From Sophora flavescens (Eukaryota; Streptophyta; Magnoliopsida; Fabales; Fabaceae): a DNA stretch of 64,000 nt. The DNA is taken from contig CM061070.1 in assembly GCA_030762895.1 (NCBI GenBank), forward strand, positions 107,869,554 to 107,933,553, read 5' to 3'. The position numbers and the translations under genes were made by a program. Positions within the stretch are counted from its first letter, which is position 1, and each line of letters begins with the position of its first letter. The notes under the pieces were generated by a model that had not been told where the DNA came from, ran no database searches, and was given only the letters and a program-made list of their open reading frames with translations. Positions 13,585-27,710 of the stretch are shown in pieces.

Positions 13585-16500
13585 ACCTTGTTGGAATGCT
13601 TATTCAGAGGCCATTAATTTGTTCTACGGTTAGATCTGGATTAATAAGTATAAATAGCAGTTTACAGCCGCACAAGCCAGAGAGAGACTGAAATTAGACA
13701 ACTTTTACAATCTTTGTTTTTGCTTTTACATTATTGGGCTTAATTGGGCTTAATTGCTAAACATTGTTAATTTTTGGATTTTTCACTCATACTGACCTTG
13801 TTGCCTTGCGCAGAGTATAACTAGAGCTACAGATATCGAATTTTGGTGATCTTGCTGTCCCTTGAAAGATAAGTAAGAGACCTACAACTTCAGGTTCCCC
13901 ATAGTTGTCAAATTAGGCGAAAATCAAGTCTAAATTGGGTCCCTAGTTCTCTGGCGCGGATCAGTGCGCAGTCCATGATATTCCTTCACTTAAATGGGCC
14001 TAACTTACTCATCTTAAGCCCAATTAAGGCATACGATACCTTTTGGAAAGCTTATTGAGAGGCCCTTAATTTGTTCAAGGGTTGGGTCTGGATTAATAAG
14101 CATAAATAGTAGTTTATTGCTTCACAAGCAAGAGAGACGAAAATTAGACAACTTTTACAATCATTCTTTTTGCATTTACATTTTTGGGCTTAATTGCTAA
14201 ACATCATTAATTTTTGGATTTTTCACTCATCCTGACCTTGTTGCCTTGCGCATAGCATAGCTAGAGCTACATATATCGGATTTTGGTGATCTTACTGACC
14301 CTAGAAAGATAAGGAAGAAACCTACAATTTCAGGTTTCACAAGAATTGTCAAATTAGGCCAAAATCAAGTCTATATTGGGTCCTGAGTTCTTTGGCACAG
14401 ATCAGTGTGCAGTCCATGATGTTCCTTCACTTAAATGGGTCTAACTTACTCATCTTAAGCCCAATTAAGGCGTATGATACCTTGTTGGAAAGCTTATTCA
14501 GCCGCCCTTAATTTGTTCTAGAGTTATGTCTGGATTAAAATTAATAAATAGCAGTTTACAGCCGCACAAGCAAGAGAGAGACAGAAATTAGACAACTTTT
14601 AAAATCATTGTTTTTGCTTTTACATTTTTGGGCTTAATTTGGCTTAATTGGTAAAAATTGTTAATTTTCAGATTTTTCATTCATACTGACCTTTTTGCCT
14701 TGCGCAAAGCATAACTAGAGCTACAGATATCGGATTTTGGTGATCTTGTTGCCCCTAGAAAGATAAGGAAGAGACCTCAAATTTAAGGATCCACAAGAAT
14801 TGTCAAATTAGGCCAATATCAAGGATAAATAGGGTCCTGAGTTCTTTGGCGCGGATCAGTGCGCAGTCCATGATGTTCCTTCACTTAAATGGGTCAAACT
14901 TACTCATCTTAAACCCAATTAAGGCATATGATACCTTGTTGGAAAGCTTATTCAGCCGCCCTTAATTTGTTCTAGAGGTATGTCTGGATTAAAAAGAATA
15001 AATAGCAGTTTACAGCCGCACAAGCAAGAGAGAGACAGAAATTAGGCAACTTTTAAAATCATTGTTTTTGCTTTTACATTTTTGGGCTTAATTTGGCTTC
15101 ATTGGTAAACATTGTAAATATTCGGATTTTTCACTCATCTTGACCTTTTTGCCTTGCGCAAAGCATAACTAGAGCTACAGATATCGGATTTTGGTGATCT
15201 TGCTGCCCCTAGAAAGATAAGGAAGAGACCTACAATTTCAGGTTTCACAATAATTGTCAAATTAAGCCAAAATCAAGGCTAAATTGGGTCCCGAGTTATC
15301 TGGCGTGGATCAGTGCGCAATCCATGATGTCCTTCACTTAAATGGGCCTAACTTACTCATCTTGAGCCCAATTAAGGGATATGATACCTTGTTGGAATGC
15401 TTATTGAGAGGCCCTTAATTTGTTCTACAGTTAGGTCTGGATTAATAAGTATAAATAGCAGTTTACAGCCGCACAAACCAGAGAGAGACGGAAATTAGAC
15501 AACTTTTACAATCATTGTTTTTTCTTTTACATTATTGGGCTTAATTGTTAAACATTGTTAATTTTTGGATTTTTCACTCATACTGACCTTGTTGCCTTGC
15601 ACAGAGTATAACTAGAGCTACAGATATCGGATTTTGGTGATCTTGCTGTCCCTTGAAAGATAAGGATGAGACCTACAATTTTAGGTCTCCCCATAATTGT
15701 CAAATTAGGAGAAAATCAAGTCTAAATTGGGTCCCTAGTTCTTTGGCGCGGATCAGTGCGCAGTCCATGATATTCCTTCACTTAAATGGGCCTAACTTTC
15801 TCATCTTAAGCCCAATTAAGGCATATGATACCTTGTTGGAAAGCTTATTTAAAGGCCCTTAATTTGTTCTAGGGTTGGGTCTGGATTAATAAGCATAAAT
15901 AGTATGTTACAGCCGCACAACCAGAGAGAGACAAAAATTAGACAACTTTTACAATCATGATTTTTGCTTTTACATTTTTGGGCCTAATTTGGCTTAATAA
16001 GGTAAACATTGTTAATTTTCGGATTTTTCACTCGTCCTGAACTTTTTGCCTTGAGCAGAGCATAACTAGAGCTACAGATATCGGATTTTGGTGATCTTGT
16101 TGCCCCTAGAAAGATAAGGAAGAGACCTACAATTTCAGGTTTCACAATAATTGTCAAATTAGACCAAAATCAAGGCTAAATTGGATCCCGAGTTCTCTTG
16201 CGTGGATCCGTGAGCAATCCATGATGTTCCTTCACTTAAATGGTCCTAACTTACTCATCTTAAGCCCAACTAAGGCATATGATGCCTTGTTGGAATGCTT
16301 ATTCAGAGGCCCTTAATTTGTTCTAGGGTTAGGTCTGGATTAATAAGTATAAGTTGCAGTTTACAGCCGCACAAGACAGAGAGAGACAGAAATTAGACAA
16401 CTTTTACAATCATTGTTTTTGCTTTTACATTATTGGGCTTAATTGCTAAACATCGTTAATTTTTTGGTTTTCACTCATCCTGACCTTGTTGCCTTGCGCG

Positions 16501-18708
16501 GAGCATAACTTGAGCTACAGATATCGGATTTTGGTGATCTTGATGTCCCTAGAAAGATAAGGAAGACAACTAAAATTTCAGGCTTCACAGTAATTGTTAA
16601 ATTAGGCCAAAATCATGGCTAAATTGGGTCCCGAGTTCTCTGGCGTGGATCAGTGCGCAATCCATGATGTCCTTCACTTAAATGGGCCTAACTTACTCAT
16701 CTTAAGCCCAATTAAGGCATATGATACCTTGTTGGAATGCTTATTGAGAGGCCCTTAATTTGTTCTACGGTTAGGTCTGGATTAATAAGTATAAATAGCA
16801 GTTTACTGTCGCACAAACCAGAGAGAGACGGAAATTAGACAACTTTTACAATCATTGTTTTTGCTTTTACATTATTGGGCTTAATTGCTAAACATTTTTA
16901 ATTTTTGGATTTTTCACTCATACTGACCTTGTTGCCTTGCGCAGAGTATAACTAGAGCTACAGATATCGGATTTTGGTGATCTTGCTGTCCCTTGAAAGA
17001 TAAGGATGAGACCTACAATTTCAGGTGGCCCCATAATTGTCAAATTAGGTGAAAATCAAGTCTAAATTGGGTCCCTAGTTCTTTGGCGCGGATCAGTGCG
17101 CAGTCCATGATATTCCTTCACTTAAATGGGCCTAACTTACTCATCTTAAGCGCAATTAAGGCATATGATACCTTGTTGGAAAGCTTATTTAGAGGCCCTT
17201 AATTTGTTCTAGGGTTGGGTCTGGATTAATAAGCATAAATAGTATTTTACAGCCGCACAAGCAAGAGAGAGACGAAAATTAGACAACTTTTACAATCATG
17301 CTTTTTGATTTAACATTTTTGGGCCTAATTTGGCTTAATAAGGTAAACATTGTTAATTTTTGGATTTTTCACTCATCCTGACCTTGTTGCCTTGCGCAGA
17401 GCATAACTTGAGCTACAGATATCGGATTTTGGTGATCTTGATGTCCCTAGAAAGATAAGGAAGATACCTAAAATTTCAGGCTTCACAATAATTGTCAAAT
17501 TAGGCCAAAATCAAGGCTAAATTGGGTCCCGAGTTCTCTGGCGTGGATCAGTGCGCAATCCATGATGTCCTTCACTTAAATGGGCCTAACTTATTCATCT
17601 TAAGCCCAATTAAGGCATATGATACCTTGTTGGAATGCTTGTTGAGAGGCCCTTAATTTGTTCTAAGGTTAGGTCTGGATTAATAAGTATAAATAGCAGT
17701 TTACAGCCGCACAAACCAAAGAGAGACGGAAATTAGACAACTTTTACAATCATTGTTTTTGCTTTTACATTATTGGGCTTCATTGCTAAATATTGTTAAT
17801 TTTTGGATTTTTCACTCATACTGACCTTGTTGCCTTGCGCAGAGTATAACTAGAGCTACAGATATCGGATTTTGGTGATCTTGCTGTCCCTTGAAAGATA
17901 AGGATGAGACCTACAATTTCAGGCTTCCCCATAATTGTCAAATTAGGCGAAAATCAAGTCTAAATTGGGTCCCTAGTTCTTTGGCGCGGATCAGTGCGCA
18001 GTCCATGATAATCCTTCACTTAAATGGGCCTAACTTACTCATCTTAAGCGCAATTAAGGCATATGATACCTTGTTGGAAAGCTTATTTAGAGGTCCTTAA
18101 TTTGTTCTAGGGTTGGGTCTGGATTAGTAAGCCTAAATAGTATTTTACAGCCGCACAAGCAAGAGAGAGACGAAAATTAGACAACTTTGACAATCATGCT
18201 TTTTGCTTTTACATTTTTAGGCCTAATTTGGCTTAATAAGGTAAACATTGTTAATTTTTGGATTTTTCACTCATCCTGACCTTTTTGCCTTGAGCAGAGC
18301 ATAACTAGAGCAACAGATATCGGTTTTGGTGATCTTGTTGCCCCTAGAAAGATAAGGAAGAGACCTACAATTTCAGGTTTCACAATAATTGTCAAATTAG
18401 GCCAAAATCAAGGCTAAATTGGGTCCTGAGTTCTCTTGCGTGGATCAGTGCGCAATCCATGATGTTCCTTCACCTAAATGGGCCTAACTTACTCATCTTA
18501 AGCCCAATTAAGGCATATGATACCTTGTTGGAATTCTTATTAAGAGGCCCTTAATTTGTTCTTTGGTTAGGTCTGGATTAATAAGTATAAATAGCAGTTT
18601 ACAGCCACACCAGCCAGAGAGAGACGGAAATTAGAAAACTTTTACAATCATTGTTTTTGCTTTTACATTATTGGGCTTAATTGCTAAACATCGTTAATTT
18701 TTGGATTT

Positions 18709-18997
18709 TTCACTTATCCTGTCCTTGTTGCCTTGCGCAGAGCATAACTAGAGCTACAGATATCAGATTTTGGTGATCTTGCTGTCCCTAGAAAGATAAG
18801 GAAGAGACCTACAATTTCAGCTTTCAAAAGAATTGTCAAATTAGGCCAAAATTAAGTTTAAAAGAATAAATAGCAGTTTACAGCCGCACAAGCAAGAGAG
18901 AGACGAAAAATAGATAACTTTTACAATCATTGTTTTTGCTTTTACAATTTTGGGCTTAATTTGGCTTTATTGGTAAACATTGTTAATTTTCGGATTT
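18709..18997. repeat. Truncated satellite monomer, second copy
   Basis: This is the counterpart of the 289-bp monomer at 1341-1629, with the same internal junction AAAATTAAGTTTAAAAGAAT. Confidence 0.9.
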
Positions 18998-21900
18998 TTC
19001 ACTCATCCTGACATTTTTGCCTTGCGCAGAGCATAATTAGAGCTACAGATATTGGATTTTGGTGATCTTGCTGCCCCTAACAAGATAGGGAAGAGACCTA
19101 CAATTTCAGGTTTCACAAGAATTGTTAAATTAGGCCAAAATCATGGCTAAATTGTGTCCCGAGTTCTTTGGCGCGGATGAATGCGCTGTCCATGATTTTC
19201 CTTCACTTAAATGGGCCTAACTTACTCATCTTAAGCCCAATTAAGGCATATGATACCTTGTTGGAAAGCTTATTCAGAGGCCCTTAATTTGGTATAGTGT
19301 TAGGTCATTATTAATTAGCATAAATAGCAGTTTACAACCGCACTAGCCAGAGAAAGACGGAAATTAGACAACTTTTACAATCATGCTTTTTGCTTTTACA
19401 TTATTGGGCTTAATTGCTAAACATTGTTAATTTTCGGATTTTTCACTCATCCTGACCTTGTTGCCTTGCGCAGAGCATAACTAGAGCTACAGATATAGGA
19501 TTTTGGTAATCTTGCTGTCCCTAGAAAAAGAAGGAAGAGACCTACAATTTCAGGTTTCATAATAATTGTGAAATTAGGCAAAAATCAAGGCTAAATTGGG
19601 TCCCGAGTTCTCTAGCGTGGATCAGTGCGCAATCCATGATGTTCCTTCACTACAATGGGCCTAACTTACTCATCTTAAGCCCAATTAAGGCATATGATAC
19701 CTTGTTGGAAAGCTTATTCAGAGGCCCTTAATTTGGTCTAGGGTTAGGTCAGGATTAATAAGCATAAATAGCAGCTTAGAGCCGCACAAGACAGAGAGAG
19801 AGGGAAATTAGATAACTTTTACAATCACTGTTTTTGCTTTTACATTATTGGGTTTCATTGCTAAACATTGTTAATTTTCGGATTTTTCACTCATCATGAC
19901 CTTGTTGCCTTTCGCTGAGCATAACTAGAGCTACAGATATCGGATTTTGGTGATCTTGATGTCCATAGAAAGGTAAGGAAGGGACCTACAATTTCAGGTT
20001 GCATAAGAATTGTAAAATTAGGCCAAAATCAAGGCTAAATTGGGTCCCGAGTTCTCTGGCGTGGATCAGTGCGCAGTCCATGGTGTTCCTTCACTTAAAT
20101 GGGCATAACTTACTCATCTTAAGCCCAATTAAGGCATATGATACCTTGTTGGAAAGCTTATTTAGAGGCCCTTAATTTGGTCTAGGGTTAAGTCAGGATT
20201 AATAAGCATAAATAGCAGTTTACAGCCGCACAAACCAGAGAGAGACGGAAATTAGACAACTTTTACAATCATTATTTTTGCTTTTACATTATTGGGCTTA
20301 ATTGCAAAACATTTTTAATTTTCCGATTTTTCCCACATCCCGACCTTGTTACCTTGCACAGAGCACAATTAGAACTACAAATATCGGATTTTGGTGATCT
20401 TGCTGTCCCTAGAAAGATAAGGAAGAGACCTACAATTTTAGGTTTCACAAGAATTGTCAAATTATGCCAAAATCAAAGATAAATTGGGTAGCGAGTTCTC
20501 TAGCGGGGAGCAGTCGCAGTCCATGATGTTCCTTCACTTAAATGGGCATAACTTACTCATCTTAAGCCCAATTAAGGCATATGATACCTTGTTGGAAAGC
20601 TTATTCAGAGGCCTTTAATTTGGTCTAGGGTTAGGTCAGGATTAATAAGCATAAATAGCATCTTAGAACCGCACAAGCCAGAGAGAGACGGAAATTAGAC
20701 AACTTTTACAATCATTGTTTTTGCTTTTACATTATTGGGCTTAATTGCTAAACATTGTTAATTTTCGGATTTTTCTCACATCATGACCTTGTTGCCTTGC
20801 GCAGAGCATAACTAGAGCTACAGATATCGAATTTTGGTGATCTTGCTGTCCCTAGAAAGATAAGGAAGAGACCTACAATTTCAGGCGTCACAAGAATTGT
20901 AAAATTAGGTCAAAATCAAGGCAAAATTGGGTCCCAAGTTCTCTGGCGTGGATCAGTACGCAGTCCATGGTGTTCCTTCACTTAAATGGGCCTAACTTAC
21001 TCATCTTAAGCCCAATTAAGGCATATGATTCCTTATTGGAATGCTTATTCAGAGGCCCTTAATTTGTTCTACGGTTAGGTCTGGATTATTAAGTATAAAT
21101 AGCAGTTTACAGCCGCACAAGCCAGAGAGAGACAGAAATTAGACAACTTTTACAATCATTGTTTTTGCTTTTACATTATTGGGCTTAATTGCTAAACATT
21201 GTTAATTTTTGGATTTTTCACTCAAACTGACCTTGTTGCTTTGCACAGAGTATAACTTGAGCTTCAGATATCGGATTTTGGTGATCTTACTGTCCCTAGA
21301 AAGATAAGGAAGAGACCTACAATTTCAGATTTCCCAAGAATTTTCAAATTAGGCGAAAATCAAGTCTAAATTGGGTTCCTAGTTCTCTGGCACGTAGCAG
21401 TGCGCAGTCCCTGACATTCCTTCACTTAAATGGGCCTAACTTACTCATCTTAAGCACAATTAAGGCATATGATACCTTGTTGGAAAGCATATTTAGAGGC
21501 CCTTAATTTGTTCTAGGGTTGTTTCTGGATTAATAAGCATAAATAGTAGTTTACAGCGGCTCAAGAAAGAGAGAGATGAAAATTAGACATCTTTTACAAT
21601 CATTGTTTTTGCTTTTACATTTTTGGGCTTAATTGCTAAACATTGTTAATTTTTGGATTTTTCACTCATACTGACCATGTTGCCTTGCGCAGAGTATAAC
21701 TAGAGCTACAGATATCGGATTTTGGTGATCTTGCTGTCCCTTGAAAGATAAGGATGAGACCTACAATTTAAGTTTTCCCCATAATTGTCAAATTAGGCGA
21801 AAATCAAGTCTAAATTGGGTCCCTAGTTCTTTGGCGCGGATCAGTGCGCAGTCCATGATGTTCCTTCACTTAAATGGGCCTAACTTACTCATCTTAAGCC

Positions 21901-24900
21901 CAATTAAGGCATATGACACCTTGTTTGAAAGCTTATTCAGCGGCACTTAATTTGTTCTAGAGTTAGGTCTGGATTAAAAAGAATAAATAGCAGTGTACAG
22001 CCCCACAAGCAAGAGAGAGACGAAAATTAGACAACTTTTACAGTCATTGTTTTTGCTTTTACAATTTTGGGCTTAATTTGGCTTAATTGGTAAACATTTT
22101 TTATTTTCGGATTTTTCACTCATCCTGACCTTTTTGCCTTGCGCAGAGCATAACTAGAGCTACGGATATCGGATTTTGGTGATCTTGCTGCCCCTAGCAA
22201 GATAAGGAAGAGACCTACAATTTCAGGTTTCACAAGAATTGTCAAATTAGGCCAAAATCAAGACTAAATTGGGTCCCGAGTTCTCTCGCGCGGATCAGTG
22301 CGCAGTCCATGATTTTCCTTCACTTAAATAGGCCTAACTTACTCATCATAAGCCCAATTAAGGCATTTGATACCTTGTTGGAATGCTTAATCAGAGGCCC
22401 TTAATTTGTTCTCGGGTTAGGTCTGGATTAATAAGTATAAATAGCAGTTTACAGCCGCACAAGCAAGAGAGAGACGAAAATTAGACAACTTTTATAATCA
22501 TTGCTTTTGCTTTTACATTTTTGGGCTTAATTTGGCTTAATTGGTAAACATTGTTAATTTCGGATTTTTCACTCAACTTGACCTTTTTGCCTTGCACAGA
22601 GCATAACTAGAGCTACAGATATCGGATTTTGGTGATCTTGTTGTCCATAGAAAGATAAGGAAGAGACCTACAATTTCAGGTTTCACAATATTTGTCAAAT
22701 TAGGACAAAATAAAGGCTAAATTGGGTCCCGAGTTCTCTGGCCTGGATCAGTGCGCAATCCATGATGTTCCTTCACTTAAATGGGCCTTACTTACTTATC
22801 TTAAGCCCAATTAAGGCATATGATTCCTTGTTCGAATGATTATTCAGAGGCCCTTAATTTGTTCTAGGGTTAAGACTGGATTAGTAAGTATAAATAGCAG
22901 TTTCCGGTCACACAAACCAGAGAGAGACGGAAATTAGAAAACTTTTACTATCGTTGTTTTTGCTTTTACATTATTGGGCTTAATTGCTAAACATTGTTAA
23001 TTTTAGGATTTTTCACTCATCCTGACTTTTTTCCTTGCGCGGAGTATAACTAGGGCTACAGATATCGGATTTTGGTGATCTTGCTGCCCCTAGAAAGATA
23101 AGGAAGAGACCTACAATTTCAGGTTTCACAAGAATTGTCAAATTAGGCCAAAATCAAGGCTAAATTGGGTCCCATGTTCTCTGGCGCGGACCAGTGTGCA
23201 GTCCATGATGTTCCTTCACTTAAATAGGACTAACTTACTCATCTTAATCCCAATTAAGGCATATAATACCTTGGTTAAAAGCTTATTCAAAGGCCCTTAA
23301 TTCGGTCTAGGGTTAAGTCAGGATTAATAAGAATAAATAGTAGTTTACGGCCGCACAAGCCAGAGAGAGACGGAAATTAGACAACTTTTACAATCATTGT
23401 TTTTGCTTTTACATTATTGGCCTTAATTAGGCTTAATTGCAAAACATTGTTAATTTTCGGATTTTTCACTCATCCTGACCTTGTTGCCTTGCGCAAAGCA
23501 TAACTAGAGCTACAGATATCGGATTTTGGTGATCTTGCTGTCCCTGTAAAGAAAAGGAAGAGACCTACAATTTCAGGTTTCACAAGAATTGTCAAATTAG
23601 GCCAAAATAAAGGCTTAATTTGGTCCCGAGTTCTCTGGCGCGGAATATGCGTCGTCCATGATGTTCCTTCACTTAAATGGGCATAACTTACTCATCTTAA
23701 GCCTAATTAAGGCATATGATCCCTTGTTAGAAAGCTTATTCAGAGGCCCTTAATTTGCTCTAGGGTTAGGTCTGGATTAACAAGCATAAATAGCAGTTTA
23801 CAGCCGCACAAGCCCGAGAGAGACAGAAATTTGACAACTTTTACAATCATTGTTTTTGTTTTACATTATTGGGCTTAATTGCAAAACATTGTTAATTTTC
23901 GGATTTTTCACTCTTCCTGACCTTGTTGCCTTGCTCAAAGCATAACTAGAGCTACAGATATCGGATTTTGGTGACCTTGCTGTCCCTAGAAAGATAAGGA
24001 AGAGACCTACAATTTCACAAGAAATGTCAAATTATCCCAAAATCATGGTTAAATTGGGTTCGGAGTTCTCTGGTGCGGATTAGTGCGTAGTCCATGATGT
24101 TCCTTCACTTAAATGGGCCTAACTTACTCATCTTAAGCCCAATTAAGGCATATGATACCTTGTTTGAAAGCTTATTCAGAGGCCCTTATTTTGGTGTAGG
24201 GTTAGGTCAAGATTAAAAAGAATATATAGTAGTTTACAGACGCACAAGCAAGAGAGAGACAGAAATTAGACAACTTTTACAATCATTGTTTTTGCTTTTA
24301 CATTATTGGTCTTAATTGCTAAACATTGTTAATTTTCGGATTTTTCACTCATCCTGACCTTGTTGCCTTGCACAGACTATAACTAGAGCTACAGATATCG
24401 GATTTTGGTAATCTTGTTGTCCCTATAAAGATAAGGAAGAGAACTACAATTTCAGGGTTCATAAGAATTGTTAAATTAGGCCAAAATCAAGGCTAAATTG
24501 GGTCCAGAGTTCTCTGGCGCGTATCAGTGCGCAGTCCATGATGTTCTTTCACTTAAATGGACCTAACTTACTCATTTTTAGCCCAATTAAGGCATATGAT
24601 ACCTTGTTGGAAAGCTTATTCAGAGGCACTTAATTTGTTCTAGGGTTAGGTGTGGAATAATAACTATAAATAGTAGTTTACAACCGCACAAGCCAGAGAG
24701 AGACGGAAATTAGACAACTTTTACAATCATTTTTTTTTATTTTACATTATTGGGCTTAATTGCTAAACATTGTTAATTTTCAGATTTTTCACTTATCCTG
24801 ACCTAGTTCCCTTGAACAGAGCATAACTAGAGCAACAGATATCAGATTTTGGTGATCTTGTTGTCCCTAGAAAGATAAGGAAGAGACCTCAAAATTCAGG

Positions 24901-27710
24901 TGTCACAAGAATTGTCAAATTAGGCCAAAATCATGGCTAAATTGGGTCCCGAGTTCTTTGGCGGGGATTAGTGCGCAGTCCATGATGTTCCTTCACTTAA
25001 ATGGGCCTAACTTACTCATCTTAATCCCAATTAAGGCATATAAAACCTTGTTGGAAAGCTTATTCAGAGGCCCTTAATTCCGTCTAGGGTTAGGTCTGGA
25101 TTAAAAAGAATAAATAGCAGTTTACAGCCGCACAAGAAAGAGAGAGACGAAAATTAGACAACTTTTACAATCATTGTTTTTGCTTTTACATTTTTGGGCT
25201 TAATTTGGCTTAATTGGTAAACATTGTTAATTTTCGGATTTTTCACTCATCCTAACCTTTTTGCCTTTTGCAGAGCATAACTAGAGCTACGGATATCAGA
25301 TTTTGGTGATCTTGCTGCCCCTAGCAGGATAAGGAAGAGACCTACAATTTCAGGTTTCACAAGAATTGTCAAATTATGCCAAAATCAAGGTTGAATTGGG
25401 TCCCGAATCCTCTGGCGCGGATCAGTGCGCAGTCCATGATGTTCCTTCACTTAAATGGGCATAACTTACTCATCTTAAGCCCAATTAAGGCATATGATAC
25501 CTTGTTGGAAAGCTTATTTAGAGGCCCTTAATTTGGTCTAGGGTTAGGTCTGGATTAAAAAGAATAAATAGCATTTTACAGCCGCACAAGCAAGAGAGAG
25601 ACGGAAATTAGACAACTTTTACAATCATTGTTTTTGCTTTTACATTTTTGGGCTTAATTTGGCTTAATTGGTAAACATTGTTAATTTTCGGATTTTCCAC
25701 TCATCCTGACCTTTTTGCCTTGCGCAGAGCATAACTAGAGCTACGGATATCAGATTTTGGTGATCTTGCTGCCCCTAGCAAGATAAGATAGAGACCTACA
25801 ATTTCAGGTTTCAAATGAATTGTCAAATTAGGCCAAAATCAAGGCTAAATTGGGTCCCGAGTTCTCTGGCGCAGATTAGAGTGCAGTACATGATTTTCCT
25901 TCACTTAAATGGGCCAATCTTACTCATCTTAAGCCCAATTAAGGCATATGATACCTTGTTGGAATGCTTATTCAGAGACCCTTAATTTGTTCTCGGGTTA
26001 GGTCTGGATTAAAAAGTATAAATAGCAGATTACAGCTGCACAAGCAAGAGAGAGACGAAAATTAGACAGCTTTTTCAATCATTGTTTTTGCTTTTACATT
26101 TTTGGGCTTAATTTGGCTTAATTGGTAAATATTGTTAATTTTCGGATTTTTCACTCATCCTGACCTTTTTGCCTTGCGCAAAGCATAGCTAGAGCTACAG
26201 ATATCGGATTTTGGTGATCTTGTTTTCCATAGAAAGATAAGGAAGAGATCTACAATTTCAGGTTTCACAATAACTGTCAAATTAGGTCAAAATCAAGGCT
26301 AAATTGGGTCTCGAGTTCTCTGGCGTGGATCAGTGCGCAATCCATGATGCTCCTTCACTTAAATGGGCCCAACTTACTCATCTTAAGCCCAATTAAGGCA
26401 TATGACACCTTGTTAGAATGCTTATTCAGAGGCCCTTAATTTGGTCTAGGGTTAGGTATGGATTAGTAAGTATAAATAATAGTTTACAGCCACATTAGAC
26501 AGAGAGAGAAGAAAATTAGACAACTTTTACAATCATTGTTTTTGCTTTTACAATTTTGGGATTAACTGCTATACATTGTTAATTTTTGGATTTTTCACTC
26601 ATCCTAACCTTGTTGCCTTGCGCAGAGCATAACTAGAACTACAAATATCGGATTATGGTGATCTTGCTGCCCCTATAAAGAAAAGGAAAAGACCTACAAT
26701 TTCATGTTTCACAAGAATTGTCAAATTAGGCCAAAATCAAGGCTAAAATGGGTCCCGAGTTCTCTGGCGCGGATCAGTGCGCAGTCCATGATTTTCCTTC
26801 ACTTAAATGGCCCTAACTTACTCATCTTAAGCCCAATTAAGGCATATGAGACCTTGTTGGAATGCTTATTCAGAGGCCCTTAATTGGTTCTCGGGTTAGG
26901 TCTGGATTAATAAGTATAAATAGCAGTTTACAGCCGCACAAGCAAGAGAGAGGCGAAAATTAGACAACTTTTACAATCATTGCTTTTGCTTTTATATTTT
27001 TGGGCTTAATTTGGCTTAATTGGTAAACATTGTTAATTTTCGGATTTTTCACTCATCCTGACCTTTTTGACTTGCGCAGAGCATAACTAAAGCTACAGAT
27101 ATCGGATTTTGGTGATCGTGTTGTCCATAGAAAGATAAGGAAGAGACCTACAATTTCTGGTTTCACAATAATTGTCAAATTAGGACAAAATCAAGGCTAA
27201 ATTGGGTCTCGAGTTCTCTGGCTGGGATCAGTGCGCAATCCATGATGTTCCTTCACTTAAATGGGCCTAACTTACTTATCTTAAGCCCAATTAAGGCATA
27301 TGATACCTTGTTGAAATGCTTATTCAGAGGCCCTTAATTTGTTCTAGGGTTAGGACTGGATTAGTAAGTATAAATAGCAGTTTACAGCCGCACAAGACAG
27401 AGAGAGACGGAAATTAGAAAACTTTTACAATCATTGTTTTTGCTTTTACATTATTGCGCTTAATTGCTAAACATTGTTAATTTTCGGATTTTTCACTCAT
27501 CCTGACCTTTTTTGCTTGCGCAGAGTATAACTAAGGCTACAGATATCGGATTTTGGTGATCTTGCTGTCCCTAGAAAGATAAGGAAGAGACCTACAATTT
27601 CAGCTGTCACAAAAATTGTCAAATTAGGCCAAAATCAAGGCTAAATTTGGTCCCGAGTTCTCTGGCGCGGATCAGTGCGCAGTCCATGATGTTCCTTCAC
27701 TTAAATGGGT

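Noticed and set aside
13064..13633. 189-codon frame across the N gap
   Set aside because: It is an artefact of translating N.
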